Of a DNA stretch of 64,000 nucleotides, positions 8,952 through 16,747 are shown piece after piece. The notes beneath the pieces are model-generated. The model was given only the letters and a program-made list of their open reading frames with translations. It was not told where the DNA came from and searched no databases. Each line of letters starts with the position of its first letter. Positions within the stretch are counted from its first letter, which is position 1. Position numbers and translations under genes: made by a program. Origin of the DNA: Pseudomonas putida (GTDB lineage: Bacteria > Pseudomonadota > Gammaproteobacteria > Pseudomonadales > Pseudomonadaceae); assembly GCF_028682175.1 (NCBI RefSeq), contig NZ_JANHKS010000001.1, positions 248,001 through 312,000 of the forward strand, given 5' to 3'.

Positions 8952-9968
8952 TTATTTGAACTCGGACTTCCAGTAGGTTTCGATCTTGGCGACCAGCTCT
9001 TTAGGCAGTGGTACGTATTCCAGCGACTCGGCGTGAGCCTGACCGTTTTCCAGGGACCATTTGAAGAAGTCGAAAGCAGCCTTGCTTTCTTCAGCCTTCT
9101 TCGGCTGCTTGTACATGATGATCCAGGTAGTCGCAGTGATTGGCCATGCTTCAGCGCCCGGGGCGTTGGTCATGATCAGGTTGAAGTCCTTGGCGCTTGC
9201 CCAGTCAGCGGTGGCAGCAGCAGCGGCGAACGATTTGGCGCTAGGCTCGACGGTCTTGCCGGCAGCGTTTTCCAGCTTGGCGTAGGAGATGTTGTTGGTC
9301 TTGGCGTAGGCGAATTCGACGTAGCCGATCGAACCTTTGATCTGCTTCACGTAAGCAGCCACACCTTCGTTACCCTTGCCACCCACACCGACTGGCCATT
9401 GAACGGCCGAACCTTCGCCAGGACCTGCTTTCCAGTCAGGGCTGACTTTGCTCAGGTAGTTGGTGAAGTTGAACGAAGTACCCGAACCGTCCGAACGGTG
9501 AACCACGGTGATCGCGGTTTCTGGCAGCTTCAGGCCCTTGTTCAGCGCAACGATCGCTGGATCGTTCCACTTGGTGATTTTGCCCTGGAAGATGTCAGCC
9601 AGGACTTTGCCGCTCAGTTCCAGCTTGCCGGTTTCAACGCCTTCAACGTTGATCACTGGAACGATACCGCCGATAACGCTTGGGAACTGACCCAGGCCAC
9701 TGGCCTGCAGGTCTTCAGCTTTCAGAGGGGCGTCGGAGGCACCGAAGTCAACGGTGGCTGCCTTGATCTGAGCGATACCGCCGCCCGAACCGATCGACTG
9801 ATAGTTCACCTTGTTGCCGGATTTTGCGCTGTACTCGGTCGCCCATTTGGAGATGACTGGGAACACGAAGCTCGAACCAGCACCAGTGACGTCCGTAGCG
9901 TGTGCCATTCCGGACAGGGCCATCGAAGCCAGCAGGAGTGACAGGCGTGTTTTTGTCAGCAGATTCAC
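8952..9968 (-). CDS. pstS: Periplasmic phosphate-binding protein
   Basis: A 338-residue periplasmic protein with a Sec signal peptide ending at about residue 24 (SGMAHA/TDVTG). TGAGSSFVFP, GSGGGIAQIKAATVDFGASDAPL, and HRSDGSGTSFNFTNYL supply the phosphate-coordinating residues of the PstS family. It is the first gene of pstSCAB and delivers phosphate to PstCA. A Pho box about 83 bp upstream shows PhoB control under phosphate starvation. Confidence 0.97.
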   Translation of the reverse strand: MNLLTKTRLSLLLASMALSGMAHATDVTGAGSSFVFPVISKWATEYSAKSGNKVNYQSIGSGGGIAQIKAATVDFGASDAPLKAEDLQASGLGQFPSVIGGIVPVINVEGVETGKLELSGKVLADIFQGKITKWNDPAIVALNKGLKLPETAITVVHRSDGSGTSFNFTNYLSKVSPDWKAGPGEGSAVQWPVGVGGKGNEGVAAYVKQIKGSIGYVEFAYAKTNNISYAKLENAAGKTVEPSAKSFAAAAATADWASAKDFNLIMTNAPGAEAWPITATTWIIMYKQPKKAEESKAAFDFFKWSLENGQAHAESLEYVPLPKELVAKIETYWKSEFK

Positions 9969-10028
9969 GGCAATACCTCAACAAAGAGAATGTGTATTTG
10001 TGGTCGCACTTGAAGACCCGATGCAGAT

Positions 10029-10071
10029 TTAAAACCCGAAACATTTCTGTTTGATGACAGTCCGGGGACAG
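10029..10071 (-). promoter_or_regulatory. Pho box and promoter of pstS
   Basis: Read on the minus strand, 10071-10051 has two CTGTC repeats exactly 11 bases apart, the second extended to CTGTCATCAA. This is the PhoB consensus layout (CTGTCATAAA/CTGTCAT). It ends about 16 bases before a TTAAAT-like -10 near 10030-10036, and the start codon follows about 60 bases later. PhoB would therefore replace a -35 element. Confidence 0.8.
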
Positions 10072-10124
10072 ACCGCCAAATCTGGAGATTTTCGTAGGCA
10101 TTTTCCTACAGCGTGTAAACGCAA

Positions 10125-10156
10125 AACCCCCGGTTTCATTGGAGAAACCGGGGGTT
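10125..10156 (-). terminator. Hairpin terminator upstream of the pst promoter
   Basis: A 13-bp perfect stem, AACCCCCGGTTTC (10125-10137) and GAAACCGGGGGTT (10144-10156), with loop ATTGGA. On the minus strand it is followed by TTTTGCGTTT. It probably ends transcription of the solute-binding-protein gene upstream and insulates pstS. The 217 bp between this hairpin and 10374 show nothing else I can support. Confidence 0.7.
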
Positions 10157-10373
10157 GTCTAGTTTTCGAGAAATTAATAGCAATGCGCCACATTTCGTCA
10201 TTCAGTGGGCATTTCAGAGGTGATTTTTCGCCTGTTTATGACAGTTATGTTTCTTGCAAGCCACGGCTGGCGGGGCTTGCAGGAGATTCACCGTCATTTG
10301 ACGAACACCTCGTTCCGCTTAAGTGTGTCGAAGTTTTGCAGCGAAGCTGATCGAGCGTGGAAAGCCCCCTGCC

Positions 10374-11150
10374 TCACTCCCCGTAAATATCGAAATCGAA
10401 GTACTTTTTCTCGATCTTCGCGTAGGTGCCGTTGGCACGGATGCTGGCCAGGGCCTGGTTGAAGCGCTCCTGCAACGGATCGCCCTTGCGCACGGCCACG
10501 CCTATGCCGGTGCCGAAATACTGTTCTTCGGTGAACGCAGGGCCCACGAAGGTGTAGTCCTTGCCTTCAGGCTTCTTCAGCAATGCTTCGTCGATAGCCA
10601 CCGAGCTTGCCATGGTGGCGTCGATGCGCCCGCCCAGCAGGTCCAGGAACACTTCGCTCTGGGAGGCGTAGCTGACGATGGTGGCGCCGGCGGGAACGAA
10701 TTTGTCGGTCACGTAGCGCTCGAAGTTGGTGGAGCGCTGCACGCCGATGCGCAGGCCTTTGAGCTGGGCAGGAACCTCGGTGATGCCGCTGTCCTTGCGC
10801 ACCACCAGACGCGCCGGAATGCGGTAGTAGCGGTTGGTGAAGTCCACCGATTTCATCCGCTCAGGGGTGATCGACATCGAAGAGATGATCGCATCGACCT
10901 TCTTCACCTTGAGCGCCGGGATCAGCCCGTCGAACTCGTTTTCCTTCCACTCGCACTTCACCTTCATCTCGGCGCAGAGGGCCTGGCCGATGTCGTAGTC
11001 GAAGCCCACGATCTGGTTGTCGGCGGTCTTGGAGGCGAATGGCGGGTAAGCAGCCTCGATCCCCAGCTTCAGAGGGGCGTCAGCGGCATGGGCGTTGAAG
11101 GCCAGCACAGAGGCCAGGCTCAGGGTACCAATGAGGGTCTTGATGTTCAT
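10374..11150 (-). CDS. Periplasmic amino-acid-type solute-binding protein (family 3)
   Basis: 258 residues with a clear signal peptide (MNIKTLIGTLSLASVLAFNAHA). The mature protein follows the polar-amino-acid binding family: LGIEAAYPPFASKTADNQIVGFDYDIG, CEWKENEFDGLIPALKVKKVDAIISSMSITPER, and TNRYYRIPARLVV. The closest familiar relatives bind Lys/Arg/Orn, His or opines. GGAG is six bases before ATG 11150. It lies downstream of the dehydrogenase/RidA cluster on the same strand and may bring in its substrate. No permease or ATPase gene is present here, so the protein would use components encoded elsewhere. Confidence 0.85.
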   Translation of the reverse strand: MNIKTLIGTLSLASVLAFNAHAADAPLKLGIEAAYPPFASKTADNQIVGFDYDIGQALCAEMKVKCEWKENEFDGLIPALKVKKVDAIISSMSITPERMKSVDFTNRYYRIPARLVVRKDSGITEVPAQLKGLRIGVQRSTNFERYVTDKFVPAGATIVSYASQSEVFLDLLGGRIDATMASSVAIDEALLKKPEGKDYTFVGPAFTEEQYFGTGIGVAVRKGDPLQERFNQALASIRANGTYAKIEKKYFDFDIYGE

Positions 11151-11283
11151 GCAAAGCTCCAAACGATGTTGTTCAGGTCGGGCACGCCCCTGGATTCAGG
11201 ACAGCGCCCGTTATGGCAGCAGCAATGTGAACGGTGGGCGGGCGTTCTTGATTCCCGAAGGACGACGCCCTGCCCTGCAACGC

Positions 11284-11640
11284 TTAAAGCGCCGCGGTGA
11301 CGATGATCTCCACGAGAATTTCAGGGTCGTCGAACTGCACCTGGCAGGTCGCCCGTGCCGGGGTCTGGGTGGCATCGACCCAGGCGCTCCAGGTTTCATT
11401 CATGCCGGCGAAATCGGCGGTCATGTCTTTCATCCAGATCTGCACGCTGAGCAGGCGGCTCTTGTCGCTGCCAGAGGCCGCCAGCAGCTCGTCGACACGG
11501 GCCAGCACCTGACGGGTCTGGCCACGGATGTCCTGGGTGCAATCGGCGGCGACGATGCCGGCCAGGTATGCCACGCCGTTGTGCACCACGCTGCGGCTCA
11601 GGCGTGGGTTGCTTTCGATGCGTTGAATCGGGGTGCTCAT
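11284..11640 (-). CDS. RidA-family enamine/imine deaminase
   Basis: A 118-residue YjgF/YER057c/UK114 protein. The core VVHNGVAYLAGIVAADCTQDIRGQTRQVLARVDELLAASG and ARATCQVQFDDPEILVEIIVTA include the conserved Arg of the C-terminal region that binds the carboxylate of 2-imino acids, which RidA hydrolyses to 2-oxo acids. The start overlaps the upstream flavoprotein stop as ATGA. This coupling fits an amino-acid or amine dehydrogenase that releases a reactive imine, with RidA finishing the hydrolysis. Confidence 0.88.
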   Translation of the reverse strand: MSTPIQRIESNPRLSRSVVHNGVAYLAGIVAADCTQDIRGQTRQVLARVDELLAASGSDKSRLLSVQIWMKDMTADFAGMNETWSAWVDATQTPARATCQVQFDDPEILVEIIVTAAL

Positions 11641-13061
11641 GACGGAATCCTTTTCAAGGGTGAAAAAACAGACAGATCGAACTCACGCTCGCCCGCCATC
11701 TGGCCCAGGGTGATGGGTTTCAGAGGGGGACGAATGCGGTAGTAACCCACTTGGCCGGCAGCGACCTTGCGGTGCTCGGCGATGATCTCGGTGACGCTCA
11801 GCCCGCACTGCCGGCCCTGGCAAGGGCCCATGCCGCAGCGGCCGAAGGCCTTGGTCTGATTGGGGCCCAGGCAGCCGAGGTCGACATAGCTGCGAATCGC
11901 GCCAGCGCTGACTTCTTCGCAGCGACAGACGATGGTGTCGTCCTCGGGGATGCGGTTCGGCGATTGCGGGCGATACAGGGCATCGATCAACGGGCGCGCC
12001 GCGATTTGTCGGCGCAGCCGCCGCTGCCAGGGCTGGGCGAGTGAGGTCAGCTTCAGTTCATCGAGCCTGTGCAGGCGATGGGCGATGGCCAGCGCCGCCA
12101 GACGCCCCTGGCTCGCAGCCGCCTTCGCACCGCCAATCGCTGCGCCATCACCGGCAATGAAAATCCCGGAAACGCTGGTTTCGCCCCAGCTGTCACGGCG
12201 AGCGACCCAACACAGCTGCTGTTCATCCCAGTCGTGTTCAGCGCGCAGGGACTGGCTGATCTGGGTATTGGGCACCACGCCCTGATGCAGCAGAATCAGC
12301 GAGGCCCAGACCTTGTGCGACTGCCCTTCGCTGTCGAAGCTCAGCGCCTCGGCGCGCCGTTCGCCCTCTATCCGCAAGTTGCGCGCAGCGCGGTAATGCC
12401 GCACGCCCGCCCACTTGAGCCTGGCCAGCAACGACACGCCTTTGAGCAGATCCGGCCAGCCGGCCAGTGCCGCGCGCAGTTGCCGGCCGTGCCTGAAGGC
12501 TTCGCGGCGGCCACTGGTGTCGACCAGGGCTTCGATGTGAATCCCGGCGCGCATGTACTGCACCGCGAGCAAATACAGCAACGGTCCGCAGCCCGCCAGC
12601 ACCACGGGCCCCTGGGGCACCATCGCCGCGCTTTTCAAGAGAATCTGCCCGGCACCTGCGGTCATCACGCCAGGCAAGGTCCAGCCGGGGATGGGCATGG
12701 GGCGCTCCATGGCGCCGGTGGCGATCAGGATCTGGCGACCTTGCAGCACCCGGGCATTGCCATTGAGCAGCACATGCACCCGATGCTCGTCCGTCACCTG
12801 CCACACTGCGGCATTGGGCACGTAGCGCACCTCACTGGCGAGCAATGCCTGCACCAGCTGCTTGCCGGCCCTGTAGTCCGCGCCGAGTATCTTGCGGCTG
12901 CGCTCGTCGGCCTGCCCGACATTGCGATAGATCTGTCCGCCGGGCTGGCGTTGCTCATCGAGTAATATCACCTTGAGCCCCTGGGCTGCGGCCTCGAGTG
13001 CCGCGCTTATGCCGGCAGGGCCTGCGCCGATGACGATAAGGTCCACCCGTGAATCACTCAT
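11637..13061 (-). CDS. FAD-dependent dehydrogenase large subunit with BFD-like [2Fe-2S] domain (HcnB/opine oxidase A-like)
   Basis: 474 residues. An N-terminal FAD motif (VIGAGPAGISAALEAAAQG) and a second dinucleotide motif (VVLAGCGPLLYLLAVQYMRAG) make a pyridine-nucleotide-disulfide-type flavoprotein. The C-terminal domain has CRCEEVSAGAIRSYVDLG and GRCGMGPCQGRQCG, the four-Cys pattern of BFD-like [2Fe-2S] domains. This layout is shared by HcnB, opine oxidase subunit A and D-hydroxyproline dehydrogenase alpha. With the next two genes it forms a three-component membrane-linked dehydrogenase that passes electrons to a quinone. It overlaps the ferredoxin-like gene by 8 bp. Cyanide synthesis (Hcn) is less likely because a RidA and a solute-binding protein are attached. 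Confidence 0.88.
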   Translation of the reverse strand: MSDSRVDLIVIGAGPAGISAALEAAAQGLKVILLDEQRQPGGQIYRNVGQADERSRKILGADYRAGKQLVQALLASEVRYVPNAAVWQVTDEHRVHVLLNGNARVLQGRQILIATGAMERPMPIPGWTLPGVMTAGAGQILLKSAAMVPQGPVVLAGCGPLLYLLAVQYMRAGIHIEALVDTSGRREAFRHGRQLRAALAGWPDLLKGVSLLARLKWAGVRHYRAARNLRIEGERRAEALSFDSEGQSHKVWASLILLHQGVVPNTQISQSLRAEHDWDEQQLCWVARRDSWGETSVSGIFIAGDGAAIGGAKAAASQGRLAALAIAHRLHRLDELKLTSLAQPWQRRLRRQIAARPLIDALYRPQSPNRIPEDDTIVCRCEEVSAGAIRSYVDLGCLGPNQTKAFGRCGMGPCQGRQCGLSVTEIIAEHRKVAAGQVGYYRIRPPLKPITLGQMAGEREFDLSVFSPLKRIPS

Positions 13062-13395
13062 CGACCACCTCCTGGTCCGGCTGCGGATCGATCATCAGAT
13101 CCCGCGCCCCACGCTGACGACGGACCGACATGCCGTCCGCCACTTCAATCAGACAGGCCTGTGCGTTGGCCTGACCGTCGACCTCCATCAGGCATTCGAA
13201 ACACACGCCCATCATGCAATAGGGCGCGCCGGGCCTGCCGTTGACCGCGCTTTCGCGGGTGTGGCCGACGTCGTGGAGCAGCAACGCGGCGGCCAGCGAG
13301 ACGTCCGCCGGGACGTTCAACGACCGGCCTTCGAATTCGATGCGCACCTGCCGTCCGCTCTGCTGCATACGGCGAAACAAGGCGTCAGTGGGCAT
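13054..13395 (-). CDS. Small [2Fe-2S] subunit (HcnA/opine oxidase gamma-like)
   Basis: 113 residues of a compact ferredoxin-like domain. The cluster ligands are in CMMGVCFEC plus a later Cys in QACLIEVADG, the standard Cx4Cx2C...C pattern (here C-MMGV-C-FE-C) of HcnA-type subunits. I chose ATG 13395, which overlaps the upstream gene by 11 bp. A longer frame upstream would lie wholly in that gene. It shuttles electrons from the flavin subunits. Confidence 0.87.
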   Translation of the reverse strand: MPTDALFRRMQQSGRQVRIEFEGRSLNVPADVSLAAALLLHDVGHTRESAVNGRPGAPYCMMGVCFECLMEVDGQANAQACLIEVADGMSVRRQRGARDLMIDPQPDQEVVDE

Positions 13396-14509
13396 AGCGC
13401 ACCTCGCGTAAATCCTTGAACCGGGCCAGGTTGAAGGGTGCGATGGCCGGCTCGTCAAGCTCGCCTGCGATCCACGGCGCCAGTCGCAAGGCGTGAGCGG
13501 CGGCCAGGGTCACGCCGCTATGGCAGGTCACGACGAACGCGCCGGGGCTGTCATGGGCCGCTTCGTAGATCGGGTAGCCATCGGCGCTGAGCACGCGCAA
13601 CGCGCCCCAGGCCCGGACCATCCTGACGTTTTCAAGGCGCGGGAAGCATTTGACGGCGCGGGCCGCGATCTCGGCCATTACCGGGCTGCTGGTGCGGTCA
13701 TCGAAGCCGGTGGCCTCCAGCGAGTCGCCCAGTTGCACCGTGCCTTCGTCAGTCTGGCGTACGTATGTGGTGGGGTAATGCAGGAACGGCTGCAAGCGTT
13801 CGGTAACCAGGATCTGCCCGCGATTGGGCCGCACCGGCACCTCCATGCCGAGCATCGCGCCCAGCTGGCGGTTGCCCAGCCCCGCTGCGAGCACCAGGTA
13901 TTCGGCATTGAAGCGATGTTCGGCGGTGCGCACTTCGAACCCGTTAACGCACTGATCGATGGCGTTCACGCTCTGGCCATTGACGATGACCACGCCACGG
14001 GCGCGGCACGCTACATATAATGCGCGCAGCAGTTTGAGCGGGTTGACGTGGCCATCCATGGGCGAATAGCAGGCGCCCACGACACCCGGTCCGACACCGG
14101 GCAGGCGCTTCTTCAACTGTGCGGGGTCCAGCAATTCGAAGGGATAGTCGCCGCCAAAGGCATCGCGCAACCAGTTCAGGCGACGGGTTTCTTCGGCAAG
14201 CTCGGCATCGTCCATGCACAACTGGAAGCCGCCAGGCTGACGCAGGTGCAGGTCGATGCCGGTGTCAGCGTGGAGCAGTTCATTCAGACGCGGCCAAAGT
14301 GCCACGGATTGACGGGTCCAGCTGGCATACGGGCTGTTGCGATAGCCCTTGCCCTGAACCCAGAGCAGGCCAAAGTTGCCACGGGCGGCGCGCAATGCGT
14401 CATCACCTTCGTCAAGCACGGTGACGCGGCGTCCGGCCAGTGCCAGTCCATACGCAATGGACATACCCACCAAACCGCCACCGACGACAATTACATCTGT
14501 CTTGTCCAT
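13385..14509 (-). CDS. FAD-dependent amino-acid/amine dehydrogenase subunit (DAO family, HcnC-like)
   Basis: 374 residues of the D-amino-acid oxidase fold. The FAD motif VIVVGGGLVGMSIAYGLALAGRRVTVLDEGD is at the start, with GNFGLLWVQGKG next, and GVTLAAAHALRLAPWIAGE closes the flavin site near the end. It is the catalytic subunit that would oxidise an amino acid or opine C-N bond. It is first in the four-gene unit catalytic flavoprotein, [2Fe-2S] subunit, FAD/BFD subunit and RidA. ATG 14509 is chosen over a TTG two codons upstream. Sarcosine/glycine oxidase relatives share the fold, so substrate is open. Confidence 0.88.
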   Translation of the reverse strand: MDKTDVIVVGGGLVGMSIAYGLALAGRRVTVLDEGDDALRAARGNFGLLWVQGKGYRNSPYASWTRQSVALWPRLNELLHADTGIDLHLRQPGGFQLCMDDAELAEETRRLNWLRDAFGGDYPFELLDPAQLKKRLPGVGPGVVGACYSPMDGHVNPLKLLRALYVACRARGVVIVNGQSVNAIDQCVNGFEVRTAEHRFNAEYLVLAAGLGNRQLGAMLGMEVPVRPNRGQILVTERLQPFLHYPTTYVRQTDEGTVQLGDSLEATGFDDRTSSPVMAEIAARAVKCFPRLENVRMVRAWGALRVLSADGYPIYEAAHDSPGAFVVTCHSGVTLAAAHALRLAPWIAGELDEPAIAPFNLARFKDLREVRYAH

Positions 14510-14628
14510 GTACAACTACCCGGCCTGCCTGGCTGTGAATTCCGACACCACCGATCCTAGTGGCCAGACAATGGCGTGAAAAATGCTTTATTGTCTGCCG
14601 GTCATGTTCTTTCGTTATGGAATTCAGG

Positions 14629-15540
14629 ATGAATCTACGACAGCTGGAAGCTTTTCGTGCAGTGATTCTCGGTCAGACCGTCACCCGTGCAGCCGAGATG
14701 CTGCACATCTCGCAACCCGCCGCGACACGACTGATCGCAAGCCTTGAAGCGGACATCGGCTTCGAGCTGTTCGACCGGGTCAAGGGCCGGCTGCAGCCCA
14801 CACCGGAAGCCTTGACGCTGTACCAGGAAGTGCAGCGCTCACTGATCGGCGTGGAACGCATCGCCCGCACTGCCCAGGACATCCGCAGCCTCAAGCGCGG
14901 TTCGTTGCACATTGCCTGCGCCCCGGCCATGGGCCTGATCTTCATGCCCCGCGTCATTGCCTCGTTCATGGCCGAACACGAGGGGGTGCACGTTTCCCTG
15001 GTCGTCCACTCTTCGGCGCAGGTGATCGAGCTGATGGTCGGCCAGCGCTGCGACCTGGGCATCATCGTGCTGCCCAACACCTACCCCAGCCCGCGCTCGG
15101 AACAGTTGATCGCCACCCGCATGCTGTGCGCCCTGCCTGCTTCCCACTCGCTGTGCGAGAAGCCGGTGATCGTGCCCGAAGACCTGCGCGGCGAGGCGTT
15201 CATCTCCTATCCCCACTCCATCGGCTCGCGCCAGCAGATCGACACGATCTTCGCCGCCCATGGCGTCGAGCGCGAACTGCGTCTGGAAACCCAGTTGTCG
15301 CAGCCGATGTGCGAATTCGTCGAGCATGGGCTGGGGGTTGCCCTGGTCGATGCCCTGAGCGCCGTGAATTATCGTGGCAGCAGCATCGTGTTCAAGCCGT
15401 TCGAGCCTGCCATCGAGATGGATTTCGCGATGCTGCTGCCGGTTCACGGTCCGGTGTCCAAGCTGCATACGGCGTTTCTGGAGCACACCCAGGCGTTCAT
15501 CGAGCGTCATGTGCCCAAGGCGTACCGCTTCACGGCGTGA
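14629..15540 (+). CDS. LysR-family regulator of the dehydrogenase cluster
   Basis: 303 residues starting MNLRQLEAFRAVILGQTVTRAAEMLHISQPAATRLIASLE, a standard LysR winged helix, then a substrate-binding domain with the cytosine/opine-like branch features (ALPASHSLCEKPVI, GLGVALVDALSA). It is divergent from the dehydrogenase operon with 119 bp between, the normal arrangement for a LysR activator and its target. Members of this branch include opine-catabolism regulators such as NocR/OccR (family knowledge), which agrees with the target type. An alternative ATG at 14617 is possible. Confidence 0.88.
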   Translation: MNLRQLEAFRAVILGQTVTRAAEMLHISQPAATRLIASLEADIGFELFDRVKGRLQPTPEALTLYQEVQRSLIGVERIARTAQDIRSLKRGSLHIACAPAMGLIFMPRVIASFMAEHEGVHVSLVVHSSAQVIELMVGQRCDLGIIVLPNTYPSPRSEQLIATRMLCALPASHSLCEKPVIVPEDLRGEAFISYPHSIGSRQQIDTIFAAHGVERELRLETQLSQPMCEFVEHGLGVALVDALSAVNYRGSSIVFKPFEPAIEMDFAMLLPVHGPVSKLHTAFLEHTQAFIERHVPKAYRFTA

Positions 15541-15623
15541 GCTGACCGTCTGTCGGTATGACTGCACGTCTGGGCGGGAACGTTAGACCAATGTGTATCC
15601 ATGACCAAAAAGGGATTCACATC

Positions 15624-15950
15624 ATGATCACCAAAAAACTGACTGCCTTGACCCTTGCCGGCCTGCTGAGTGTTGCGGCGGGTTCTGCGTTCGCAGGCTC
15701 AACCGGCCCTACTGATCCGGTGGACAACAACAGTCCGCGTACCGGGAGTTCGAGCATGGGGCAGAACACTGACGGCTCGACGACTTCACCGAAGACTTCC
15801 ACGCCTGGGACCAAAGGCATGGGCGGGAATAACGGCACTAATGGCAGCACCAGCCAGGGTGGCGGGATGAGTAATGGCAACGGGATGGGTGGTAGTGGCG
15901 GTGGTGCAGGTGGTAGCTCGGGTTCGGGTGGTGGGAGTGGTGCCAAGTAA
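15624..15950 (+). CDS. Small Gly/Ser-rich exported protein
   Basis: 108 residues. The first 24 form a clear signal peptide (KLTALTLAGLLSVAAGSAFA). The mature part is low complexity: Thr/Ser/Pro/Asp/Asn-rich, then a Gly/Ser/Asn tail with repeated GGGS- and GNGMGG-type runs and no Cys. AGGG lies about ten bases upstream of ATG 15624. I do not recognise a family. The composition suggests a disordered periplasmic or surface protein. The repetitive tail could vary in length between strains. Confidence 0.65.
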   Translation: MITKKLTALTLAGLLSVAAGSAFAGSTGPTDPVDNNSPRTGSSSMGQNTDGSTTSPKTSTPGTKGMGGNNGTNGSTSQGGGMSNGNGMGGSGGGAGGSSGSGGGSGAK

Positions 15951-15977
15951 GGAACTGTAGCTGCAGGTCCGGCGCTG

Positions 15978-16352
15978 GTTCCCACGCTCCGCGTGGGAAC
16001 ATTGCTCAAGACGCTCCGCGTTGTTGGGTGACGCTCTGTCGGGTGTATATCCAGTAGTGTCTGAGGTGCGAAGTGTGCCTTCCGCCCTTACGGCGGGTCA
16101 CTTTTTCCAAGAGCTGAAAAAGTAACCAAAAAAGCCCTGCGACAGGCTGGGGTCCTTCGGACTTCCCTCGACTTCGGCGCCGTTCCGGGGGCACGCCATC
16201 CCGTCCATCTGAGCGCCGTCCATGGCCAGCACGGCTAGCGGCATCCCTGCCGCTCATCCCCCTGCACGACGCCTGCGCTCGGCCTGGCGCCTTAACGTCG
16301 CGTCCTGTGTCGCCTGGACCATCGCGCACGAAGATCAAAATCAAAATCTTTG
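15978..16352 (-). repeat. Composite hairpin repeat, copy A3 (inverted)
   Basis: Read on the minus strand it has the same order as A1 and A2: AT-rich TTTTGATTTTGATC, GGCGCCAGGCCGAGCGC block, GTCC-GAA-GGAC hairpin (16152-16162), GGTTACTTTTTC/GAAAAAGTGACC hairpin (16096-16127), CCGCC-GTAAG-GGCGG hairpin (16082-16096), and the terminal GTTCCCACGC/GCGTGGGAAC palindrome. The conserved block carries small insertions relative to the other copies. Confidence 0.88.
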
Positions 16353-16633
16353 GTTGTACACCGCCCCGTAGCAGCACGGCTTGCCGGCGGGAGCGATCTC
16401 AAAGGCGTCATCGCGAGCAAGCTCACTCCTACAGGGGTGAGGTCAGCCACATCCGTAGCAGTCAGGCTTGCCGGCGTCGGCGATCTTGTGGACGCTATCG
16501 CGGGCAAGCGCGCTCCTACAAGACCAGTACAAGTCATCCGTAGCAGTCCGGCTTGCCGGCGTCGGTGATCTTGTGGACGCTATCGCGGCAAGCGCGCTAC
16601 TACAGGGTTGAGGTGACTACATCCGTACCAGTC

Positions 16634-16688
16634 CTGGGCATGGATGGCCCATCATGGCATGCCCCCGAGTGGCGCCGGAGTGGAGGCG
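16634..16688 (+). repeat. Truncated composite repeat fragment
   Basis: GGCATGGATGGCCCATCATGGC and the following CCCCCGAGTGGCGCCGGAGT resemble the middle of the conserved block (GGGACGGCCCATCACGGC...GGCGCCGGAGT) of copies A1, A2 and A4. It is degenerate, lacks the hairpin region, and lies in opposite orientation to the neighbouring copy A3. Confidence 0.65.
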
Positions 16689-16696
16689 TGAAAACA

Positions 16697-16722
16697 AAAA
16701 ACCGCCCCTGAGGGCGGTTTTT
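16697..16722 (-). terminator. Intrinsic terminator of asd
   Basis: AAAACCGCCC (from 16697) pairs with GGGCGGTTTT (to 16721) around a CTGA-type loop. On the minus strand it is followed by TTTTTGTTTT. It lies about 25 bp after the asd stop, a classic rho-independent terminator. Confidence 0.9.
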
Positions 16723-16747
16723 CTGTTTAGGCATCAAACCTTGCGAA

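Larger units (their letters stand above)
15951..16696. other. Repeat-filled gap between the Gly-rich gene and asd
   Basis: No gene is supported. It contains composite repeat A3 in inverted orientation, then at least six single REP-type palindromes of three families between about 16366 and 16606 (GTAGCAGCACGGCTTGCCGG, GCGAGCAAGCTCACTCCTAC and GCGGGCAAGCGCGCTCCTAC types). It ends with a truncated composite-repeat fragment (16634-16688) in the opposite orientation, then the asd terminator. Confidence 0.8.

Noticed and set aside
10205..10260. Second Pho box near TTTATGACAGTTATG
   Set aside because: Only one half resembles the CTGTCAT unit; the 11-base repeat is missing.
11637..14509. Hydrogen cyanide synthase hcnABC
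   Set aside because: Subunit types match, but gene order is reversed (C-A-B), subunits carry RidA and transport partners, and hcn loci normally stand alone with an ANR site.
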